From: Oscillospiraceae bacterium
GTDB taxonomy: Bacteria; Bacillota; Clostridia; Oscillospirales; Oscillospiraceae
DNA length: 64,000 bases
NCBI GenBank assembly: GCA_902795045.1
Contig: CADBJU010000013.1
Coordinates: 28,170 to 92,169 of the forward strand
Reading direction: 5' to 3'
Shown here in pieces: positions 58,162 through 64,000 of this stretch. The position numbers and the translations under genes were made by a program. The notes beneath the pieces are model-generated. The model had not been told where the DNA came from. It was given only the letters and a program-made list of their open reading frames with translations, and searched no databases. Numbering within the stretch: the first letter of the stretch is position 1; every line of letters starts with the position of its first letter.

Positions 58162-58338
58162 TTAGTTCGGTATTTCGGATTGAGAAGGCATTATGCTGCC
58201 AAAAACATAAAACACTACTCCACATGTCCCCTCTATCGCCTTTTCAATCCTCTGCGGCTCAATAGCAATATACCGCTGCGTGACCGCCGCGCGACTGTGA
58301 TGCAAAAGCCACTGAAGTAAAACAAGTACAAAATCCCC
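58162..58338 (-). pseudogene. Tyrosine recombinase (integrase) C-terminal remnant
   Basis: The minus strand reads LVLLQWLLHHSRAAVTQRYI followed by AIEPQRIEKAIEGTCGVV and ends at TAA 58164-58162. This is the last part of a phage/ICE-type integrase, including the conserved HxxR-like His and the catalytic Tyr (TQRYI). Nothing of the N-terminal or core domains lies upstream: a terminator hairpin begins at 58344. It is a truncated remnant of the element that probably brought in the neighbouring AT-rich genes. Confidence 0.8.
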
Positions 58339-58343
58339 TCCTC

Positions 58344-58381
58344 AAGGGAAACAGCCCACGGCTGTTTCCCTTGCTTTTTTT
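58344..58381 (+). terminator. Strong terminator
   Basis: AAGGGAAACAGCC (58344-58356) pairs perfectly with GGCTGTTTCCCTT (58360-58372), followed by GC and seven T residues. It would end transcripts from the exported-protein gene. Confidence 0.88.
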
Positions 58382-58382
58382 C

Positions 58383-58411
58383 TTTTCAGCCCGGTTCTTC
58401 TATGTTATAAT
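58383..58411 (+). promoter_or_regulatory. Promoter of the HAD gene
   Basis: TTTTCA (58383-58388), 17-bp spacer, TATAAT (58406-58411), 30 bp before the start. Confidence 0.6.
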
Positions 58412-58440
58412 AAAGGAAAACCCACGAACGGAGCGAGCCT

Positions 58441-59091
58441 ATGAAATACAAATGCCTGGTCTTTGACCACGACGACACGGTGGTCAACTCCACCGCCACG
58501 ATCCACCATCCCTGCTTTCAGGCCTTCCTCAACGACTTCTACCCCGGGGAGCGCATGAGCCTCAACGAGTATTTCCTCGTCAACTTTGACCCGGGCTTTG
58601 TGCCCATGTGCCGGGAGCGCTACGGCATGACGGATGAGGATTTAATCAAGGAGACCCGCTACTGGCGGGCCTGGGTGCAGAACCATATCCCCACCGCCTA
58701 CCCCGGCATCCGCGAGATCATGGAAAAGCAGAAGGCCGAGGGCGGGCTTGTATGCGTGGTGTCCCACTCCTTTGACTACAACATCCGGCGCGACTACGAG
58801 GAAAACGGCCTGCCGGAGCCGGACGCGGTCTACGGCTGGGAGCGGCCCGAGCACGAGCGCAAGCCCAACCCCTTCCCGCTTCTGGACATCATGGCGCGCT
58901 TTGATTTAAAACCCTCGGAGCTTCTGATGATCGACGACTTGAAGCCCGGCTACGACATGGCGCAGGCCGCGGGCACCGACTTTGCCGCCGTGGGCTGGGC
59001 CTATGACATCCCGCAGATCGAGACCTTTATGCGCGAAAACTCTCCCCGCTACTTCAAAACCGTGCCGGAGCTTGCACAATGGCTCGGGTAA
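58441..59091 (+). CDS. HAD-superfamily phosphatase
   Basis: 216 residues. HAD motif I is VFDHDDTVVNST (near 8-19), in which the usual DxD is DHD; motif II is VVSHSF (near 104) and motif III/IV is LLMIDDLKPGYDMAQAAG (near 162). A helical cap domain lies at about 20-85. The closest known groups are phosphoglycolate phosphatase-like enzymes; the substrate is unknown. It stands before a GT-B-like gene and an alpha-galactosidase locus and may act on a sugar phosphate, which is inference only. Confidence 0.85.
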   Translation: MKYKCLVFDHDDTVVNSTATIHHPCFQAFLNDFYPGERMSLNEYFLVNFDPGFVPMCRERYGMTDEDLIKETRYWRAWVQNHIPTAYPGIREIMEKQKAEGGLVCVVSHSFDYNIRRDYEENGLPEPDAVYGWERPEHERKPNPFPLLDIMARFDLKPSELLMIDDLKPGYDMAQAAGTDFAAVGWAYDIPQIETFMRENSPRYFKTVPELAQWLG

Positions 59092-59094
59092 CGT

Positions 59095-59123
59095 TTGACA
59101 CAGGCTTCTTTCTGTGTTAGTCT
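59095..59123 (+). promoter_or_regulatory. Possible promoter of the GT-B-like gene
   Basis: Perfect TTGACA (59095-59100), 17-bp spacer, weak TAGTCT (59118-59123). Confidence 0.45.
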
Positions 59124-59174
59124 GTCCTTATCTGATTACGGCTTTATCATATCATCATACGGAGGAAAAAGCTT

Positions 59175-60614
59175 ATGGAGCGTTCCAAAACCATTTTCGG
59201 CAACGACATCGCGGCCAGAGACTACGCCAAAGCGGTCAGGCAGAAGGCAAAATTCATCAAAAAATACGGCGACGACAGCCATCGCAATTACTTTTTCAAG
59301 GCGGTCGAAAACCCGGTGCTCGCCCACCTCGGAGTCAAGACCCTCGTGCTGACGGACAAGCCGGAGCTGGAGCTGCCAGACAACGCCCTCATCGTCGGCA
59401 ACATCCGCATGGGCTACGGCCACTACCGCATCTCCATGGCCATCGCCTCCGCCGCCCACGCCCTGGGCTACGAGCCCTACTGGCTGGACCTCAACTCCTA
59501 TCCCGAGTCCACCGCCACCAAGATCATCTCCGGGCAGAACGATCTCTACTCCCTCGGCTCGCGCATCAGCCAGAAATCCTGGCTCTTCAACAAATTCGTC
59601 TGGGAGCCCATCAACTACGAGGGCTTCCGCAAGCTGACCTACAACGCGGGCGACCAGAAAAACGCGGAGCTCATGGCCCCGCTGCTCAGAAATCTGCCGA
59701 AAGACGTGCCTTATGTCGCAACCCACGCATGGCCCGCCCAGGCCGCCATCCACGCGGGCTTTACCAGGGTGGTGAACGCTATCCCCGACAACTGGCCCAT
59801 GGCCCTGCATCTGAGCGAGGGCAGCATCCACACGGTGCAGACCCCGTCTTCGTTCATCGGCTACAAGATGCTGCGCGGCATGGACAAGAAGCGCCAGCTC
59901 AAGCCCATGCCCAAGGGCTCGCTCTTTGACGTGGGCCACTACATCGACCATGAGTTCGTGGAGAACATCGAGGCCGACTGCAAGGCCAGACTCGACCGCA
60001 TGGCCGAGGGCAAGCCCCGGCGCTATTTCCTCTCCATCGGCGGCGCGGGCGCGCAGCAGAAGCTCTTTGAGGACATCATCCGCCACCTCCTGCCCCAGGT
60101 GCGCGCGGGCAAGGTGACGCTGCTTGTCAACACCGGCGACCACTTCGAGGTCTGGGACTCCATCCTCGCCCACATCCCCGAGCTCAAGTCCCTGGCCGAG
60201 ACGCACTTCAACGACTACGAGGCGACAAAGGCCTTCCTGGAAAAGGACGAGAACATCCGCGGCGTACAGGTCTTCTGCCACAAGGACATCTTCGCCGCCG
60301 TGTACGTGACCAATCTTCTTATGCGCGTGTGTGACGTACTGCTCACAAAGCCCAGCGAATTGAGCTTCTACCCTGTGCCGAAGATCATGATCCACCGCGT
60401 CGGCGGGCATGAGATGTGGGGCGCCATCAGGGCTGCCGAGGTCGGCGACGGCACCTACGAGTGCGAGAAGACAGAGGAAGTGCTGGCAATGCTCGACGAG
60501 ATCACCGACGGCGACGAGATCCTCCCCGCCCTCTGCCGCGGCATCCTGCGGGCAAAGAATGCGGGCATCTACAACGGCGCCTACGAGGCCGTGAAGCTTG
60601 CCGTGGGGAAATGA
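59175..60614 (+). CDS. GT-B-like protein of unknown function
   Basis: 479 residues, soluble. After an N-terminal segment, LIVGNIRMGYGHYRISMAIA (near 74-93) resembles the glycine/His N-terminal loop of MurG and MGDG-synthase-type GT-B glycosyltransferases. In the C-terminal half, RYFLSIGGAGAQQKLFEDII (near 284-303) and LLTKPSELSFYPVPKIMIHR (near 390-410) match the donor-domain positions of that fold. I do not recognise a named enzyme. It is followed by a repeat and then a transporter and alpha-galactosidase, which suggests carbohydrate or glycolipid metabolism. GGAGG lies 10 nt before the ATG. Confidence 0.7.
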   Translation: MERSKTIFGNDIAARDYAKAVRQKAKFIKKYGDDSHRNYFFKAVENPVLAHLGVKTLVLTDKPELELPDNALIVGNIRMGYGHYRISMAIASAAHALGYEPYWLDLNSYPESTATKIISGQNDLYSLGSRISQKSWLFNKFVWEPINYEGFRKLTYNAGDQKNAELMAPLLRNLPKDVPYVATHAWPAQAAIHAGFTRVVNAIPDNWPMALHLSEGSIHTVQTPSSFIGYKMLRGMDKKRQLKPMPKGSLFDVGHYIDHEFVENIEADCKARLDRMAEGKPRRYFLSIGGAGAQQKLFEDIIRHLLPQVRAGKVTLLVNTGDHFEVWDSILAHIPELKSLAETHFNDYEATKAFLEKDENIRGVQVFCHKDIFAAVYVTNLLMRVCDVLLTKPSELSFYPVPKIMIHRVGGHEMWGAIRAAEVGDGTYECEKTEEVLAMLDEITDGDEILPALCRGILRAKNAGIYNGAYEAVKLAVGK

Positions 60615-60617
60615 TTT

Positions 60618-60766
60618 GCCTCCCTCTCTGAGGGAGGTGGCATGGCCGATCCCACGCGAGGCCATGACGGAGGGAGTCCTTCCGGGAAACCACAAAGACA
60701 TACAGACTCCCTCAGCCTCAGCGCTTGCGGGAGACGCGCTAAGACAGCTCCCTCAGAGAGGGAGCC
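60618..60766. repeat. CTCCCTCTCTGAGGGAG inverted repeat element, about 150 bp
   Basis: CTCCCTCTCTGAGGGAG occurs at 60620-60636, and the same palindrome closes the element at about 60748-60764. Inner inverted pairs GGCATGGCC/GGCCATGAC and GACGGAGGGAGTC/GACTCCCTCAG follow. A longer frame of the transporter gene reads into this repeat but is not a real N-terminus. It shares wording with 50687-50829. Confidence 0.65.
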
Positions 60767-60803
60767 AAAGCGGAATACATATTTTATAAGGGAGAAAGAA
60801 GTC

Positions 60804-62168
60804 ATGCAGAAGAAACCGATCACCAACAAGCTGCTGTGGATCTTTGCCGTCGGCCAGTTCGGCTGGAGCTTGCTCAGCGGCATCGTGACCAACTGGATGG
60901 TCTATTACTACACCGGCAGCCCCGACGCGCAGAACCCCAACACCGGCATCTTTGCCTCCGGCATCACCCAGCACCCGATCCTGTTTAAGCTGACCCTCTT
61001 CGGCCTGGTCCTGGCCGTGGGCCGTATCTTCGACGCCATCACCGACCCCCTGATCGCGGGCTGGTCGGACTCTTCCAACTACAAGGGCGGCCGCCGCATC
61101 CCCTTCATGAAGGCGATCGCCGTGCCCTTCGCCCTCGTGACCATCGGCCTGTTCACCCTGCCGCAGACAAGCTCCATCGCCTTAAACGACACCATCCTCT
61201 TCTGCCTGCTGATGGTCTTCTACCTCTTCATGACCATCTACTGCACGCCGTATAACGCCCTCATCGCCGAGCTCGGCGACACCCAGGAGCACCGCATCAA
61301 CGTCTCCACCTACATCTCCTTCACCTTCATCGCGGGCCAGTCCATCTCCTTCATGCTGCCGAACGTGGCCGGCATGCTGGAGGGCGCCTTCGGCCAGGCG
61401 GGCTCGGTACGCATGGCGGTGGCCATCATGGCGACGCTTGCCTGCATTGCGATGCTGGTGCCGTCGCTCTACATCAAGGAGCGGCAGTACATCGACTCCA
61501 AGCCCAGCAAGACGGCTGCCTTCTCGTCGCTGCTCAAGACCTTCCAGAACGGGCAGTTCAGGCGCTTTGTCTACTCCGATGTGATCTACTTCTTCGCCCT
61601 GACCCTCTTCCAGACCGGCCTTGCCTTCTATGAGACCAAGCTCATGGAGATCGAAGACACCTGGACCTTCGTCCTCACGGCGACCATGACCTTCATCTCC
61701 GTCTGCCTCTACCCGGTGGTCAACAAGCTGGCCCCGAAGCTCGGCAAGAAAAAGCTCATCGTCACCGGCTTCTTTGCCTACGCGGTGGTCTTCCTCATCA
61801 CCTCCCTCTGCGGCAAGGGCCTTGTCTGGGGCTTTGTCATCGCTGTCTGTGCCGCCATCCCTATGGCCATCCTTGGCATCCTGCCCCAGGCCTGCGTGGC
61901 TGACGTGGCGGAGCTTTCCCGCCTCGAGACCGGCGAGGACCGCAGCGGCATGTTCTTCGCCGCCCGCACCTTTGCCTTCAAGATGGGCCAGGCCATCGCC
62001 ATGGTGGTCTTCACGTCCATGACCGTCGCGGGCACCGCGGCAAGCTACCGCGCCACCGCGGTCATCGCCACCGTCACCTGCCTGATCGGCGCGTGCCTGT
62101 TCCTGCTTTACAATGAGAAAATGATCCTCTCCCGTATCGAGGAGCTGAAAGCGGGGAAAAAGGCATGA
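60804..62168 (+). CDS. MFS glycoside-cation symporter (GPH family)
   Basis: 454 residues with twelve membrane segments. The GPH signatures are RIFDAITDPLIAGWSDSSNY near 73-92 and a long substrate-binding-like FALTLFQTGLAFYETKLMEI. Family members (MelB, XynB-type) import oligosaccharides or glycosides with Na+ or H+. ATG 60804 follows GGGAGAAAG; the alternative upstream frame is repeat DNA. Its stop overlaps the alpha-galactosidase ATG (ATGA), so alpha-galactosides are the likely cargo. Confidence 0.88.
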   Translation: MQKKPITNKLLWIFAVGQFGWSLLSGIVTNWMVYYYTGSPDAQNPNTGIFASGITQHPILFKLTLFGLVLAVGRIFDAITDPLIAGWSDSSNYKGGRRIPFMKAIAVPFALVTIGLFTLPQTSSIALNDTILFCLLMVFYLFMTIYCTPYNALIAELGDTQEHRINVSTYISFTFIAGQSISFMLPNVAGMLEGAFGQAGSVRMAVAIMATLACIAMLVPSLYIKERQYIDSKPSKTAAFSSLLKTFQNGQFRRFVYSDVIYFFALTLFQTGLAFYETKLMEIEDTWTFVLTATMTFISVCLYPVVNKLAPKLGKKKLIVTGFFAYAVVFLITSLCGKGLVWGFVIAVCAAIPMAILGILPQACVADVAELSRLETGEDRSGMFFAARTFAFKMGQAIAMVVFTSMTVAGTAASYRATAVIATVTCLIGACLFLLYNEKMILSRIEELKAGKKA

Positions 62169-63781
62169 TGACCCTCAGCCTTCACACGGCGGATTTCAGC
62201 TGCAAGACCAACACGAGCGGCCAGGCCGGTGATTTCCGCTGGGACCTGGACTGCAGCGAGGACCGAATTTCCCTGCGCCTTCACAGCGAACGGGAGACGG
62301 TACTGGGCGATATCAAGCTCAAGTTCAACTTTCCCTTTGAAAAGCACGACATGCTCTACTTAAACGGCTATCAGTCCTGGACCGACAGCCGGGAGCGCGG
62401 CGTCAAGGGCCGCATGCACAGCCTTGACCGGGTGCCCAAGCGGATCGTGGAAAAGTACAGCCTCGACCGCTACGGCGACAACCGCTTCGTCACCTACAGC
62501 CGCAGCCACAGACAGCAGCACGGCTTTACGTACGGCTATGTGCGCCGGGACGAGGACTTCACGCTCTTCGGCTCCCTGGCGGAGGAGAGCGGCTTCACAA
62601 TCCTGCGCTTCGACACAGAGGAAAACACCGTCACGCTGGAAAAGGACTGCGTCGGCCACCACTTCACCGGGGACTACACGGTGTTCGACCTGGTGATCCT
62701 CAAAGGCACGGAGGATGCGGTCTTTGACGAGTACTTCCGTATGCTCGGCGTAGAACCTGCCAAGGGCAAGCGCCTGAGCGGGTACACCAGCTGGTATAAC
62801 CTCTACGAGAATATCAGCGAGGAATCCATCGACGCCGATCTCAAGGGCTTTGCGGGCAGCGAGAAGCTGCCGGACGTGTTCCAGATCGACGACGGCTACG
62901 AGAACGCGGTGGGCGACTGGCTCGTGATGAACGAGCGCTTCCCCCATGGCATGAAGGCCGCCGCCGACAAGATCCGCGCCGCCGGCATGACGCCCGGCAT
63001 CTGGCTTGCCCCCTTCGCGGCGGAGAAGAAGTCCATCCTGGTCAGGGAACACCCGGACTGGCTGCTGCGCGACGAAAACGGCGAGCCCCAGATGGGCGGC
63101 TGCAACTGGTCGGGCTTCTACGGGCTGGATATCTATAACCCCGAGGTCCGGGACTATCTCAAGCAGGTCTTTGACACCGTGGTGCGGGACTGGGGCTATA
63201 AGCTTTTAAAGCTGGACTTTTTGTACGCGGCCTGCCTGATCCCGCGCCGGGACAAGACCCGCGCCCAGATCATGTACGAGGGCATGCGTTTCCTGCGCGA
63301 GCTTGCGGGCGACGCGCTGATCCTCGGCTGCGGCGTGCCGCTGGCCCCGGCCTTCGGAAAGGTTGACTACTGCCGCATCGGCTGCGACATGACCCTCAAC
63401 TGGCTGGGCGACAAGATCATGCGCCCCCTGCACCGCGAGGTGCCCTCAACCCGCAATACACTGCTCAACACCGTCTACCGCCGCCACCTGGACGGACGCG
63501 CCTGGCGCAACGATCCGGACGTGTTCCTCCTGCGGGACGACAACATGAAGCTCACCCCCGAGCAGCGTGAGAAGCTTGCCATTATTGACGCCCTGTTCGG
63601 CGGGGTGCTCTTCACCTCCGACAATGTGGGCGCCTACGACGAAGCCAAGCGCAAAGCCTACGAACGCATCGAAAAGCTGGACCGCAAATGCGTCACCGCC
63701 ATCAGATCCACCCCATCGAAGCTTGTCATACACTACCGCGACGGCGATAAAAAATGCAAGCTCACGGTGTCAACGAGATAA
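62165..63781 (+). CDS. Alpha-galactosidase, GH36/GH-D clan
   Basis: 538 residues: a beta-sandwich N-terminal domain (about 1-190) and a (beta/alpha)8 catalytic domain. LPDVFQIDDGYENAVGDW lies near 235-252, AAGMTPGIWLAPFAAEKKS near 272, and the nucleophile Asp in YKLLKLDFLYAA near 350. The acid/base Asp is in CRIGCDMTLNW near 405. It lacks a signal peptide, so it is cytoplasmic and acts on imported melibiose/raffinose-type sugars. It is shorter than many GH36 enzymes (about 700). Coupled to the transporter gene. Confidence 0.9.
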   Translation: MMTLSLHTADFSCKTNTSGQAGDFRWDLDCSEDRISLRLHSERETVLGDIKLKFNFPFEKHDMLYLNGYQSWTDSRERGVKGRMHSLDRVPKRIVEKYSLDRYGDNRFVTYSRSHRQQHGFTYGYVRRDEDFTLFGSLAEESGFTILRFDTEENTVTLEKDCVGHHFTGDYTVFDLVILKGTEDAVFDEYFRMLGVEPAKGKRLSGYTSWYNLYENISEESIDADLKGFAGSEKLPDVFQIDDGYENAVGDWLVMNERFPHGMKAAADKIRAAGMTPGIWLAPFAAEKKSILVREHPDWLLRDENGEPQMGGCNWSGFYGLDIYNPEVRDYLKQVFDTVVRDWGYKLLKLDFLYAACLIPRRDKTRAQIMYEGMRFLRELAGDALILGCGVPLAPAFGKVDYCRIGCDMTLNWLGDKIMRPLHREVPSTRNTLLNTVYRRHLDGRAWRNDPDVFLLRDDNMKLTPEQREKLAIIDALFGGVLFTSDNVGAYDEAKRKAYERIEKLDRKCVTAIRSTPSKLVIHYRDGDKKCKLTVSTR

Positions 63782-63847
63782 TCATACCGAGAAAACTGGG
63801 GCTGTGAAAAAGGTCCCCTTCATCAAGAACACAGTAATATCAACACC

Positions 63848-63998
63848 GTAGGGGCCGACGCCCCCGGCGGCCCGGCAGAGAGAATCCTGAATAACACATT
63901 GCCCCCGGCGAATCCGTAACACTGTACGTTTTCGCCGGGGGCTTTCTGCTTTATTTTTGGACTGTACCGCTCGGGCCGCCGGGGGCGTCGGCCCCTAC
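63848..63998. repeat. Foldback element with 27-bp perfect inverted ends
   Basis: GTAGGGGCCGACGCCCCCGG begins the left 27-bp arm (63848-63874), and its exact reverse complement ends the element (63972-63998). Between them is a terminator-like stem. The GTAGGGG edge and nested layout match the element at 31391-31643. The window ends two bases later, so flanking sequence on the right cannot be seen. Confidence 0.75.
63901..63945 (+). terminator. Terminator inside the foldback element
   Basis: GCCCCCGGCGAA (63901-63912) pairs perfectly with TTCGCCGGGGGC (63931-63942), followed by TTTC. It would end alpha-galactosidase transcripts. Confidence 0.75.
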
Positions 63999-64000
63999 AC

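Noticed and set aside
60642-60803. N-terminal extension of the transporter gene
   Set aside because: The extra residues translate the intergenic repeat; a good ribosome site and family homology begin at 60804.
1-64000. CRISPR arrays, tRNA or rRNA genes, intact IS elements
   Set aside because: No regularly spaced direct repeats, no TpsiC-type GTTCGAAT arms with acceptor stems, no rRNA signatures and no transposase motifs were seen.

Overview
The window looks like a chromosomal stretch from a high-GC, spore-forming, strictly anaerobic Clostridia, most like the gut Oscillospiraceae. The reasons are spo0A, yabP, yabQ and a SpoIID-family gene; NfnAB, a ferredoxin and a giant 2-hydroxyacyl-CoA dehydratase activase; a T-box leader; consensus SigA promoters with AGGAGG ribosome sites; and GC-rich coding sequence throughout. 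No rRNA, tRNA, CRISPR array or complete insertion sequence is visible.

Layout. 0-4 kb: CorC-type transporters and a T-box-controlled XRE-cupin-acyl-CoA synthetase fusion. 4-8 kb: yabP-yabQ-divIC-yabR sporulation/division cluster, a voltage-gated-type ion channel and an exported protein. 8-14 kb: mnmG-mnmA (tRNA U34 modification), a dicarboxylate symporter divergent from an AraC regulator, and an rRNA methyltransferase. 15-22 kb: deoD, two membrane glycosyltransferases, a MATE exporter, an orphan citC, trxB and a folate ECF S-component. 22-31 kb: nfnAB, a degenerate-looking ClpC, ferredoxin, a tRNA methyltransferase, SpoIID, a membrane protein and mutY. 31-37 kb: the 1410-residue dehydratase activase divergent from a TetR regulator, then a sensor-kinase pseudogene. 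37-45.6 kb: a tightly coupled histidine operon, hisZGDCBHAF(IE), ending in an S66 peptidase. 45.6-54 kb: metG, a VanW-family protein, hemW, htpG and a PAP2 phosphatase. 54-58.4 kb: a barnase-like exported RNase, spo0A, then an AT-richer island with hicAB, a foldback leader, an exported zinc-ribbon protein and an integrase remnant. 58.4-64 kb: HAD phosphatase, a GT-B-like protein, a GPH-type transporter and a GH36 alpha-galactosidase.

The most unusual points are these. Spo0A has glutamate where the phosphorylated aspartate normally sits, although its own promoter region carries three exact 0A boxes. A promoter-foldback-terminator unit at 56643-56835 resembles an undescribed structured leader or small RNA. 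A T-box precedes a regulator/acyl-CoA ligase fusion. A secreted barnase has no visible barstar. A ClpC paralogue lacks the M domain and has a frameshifted C-terminus. Several families of foldback repeats sit exactly at gene ends, in some cases supplying the stop codons.

All calls are from reading the sequence; no database search was run. Family names rest on recognised motifs and layout.
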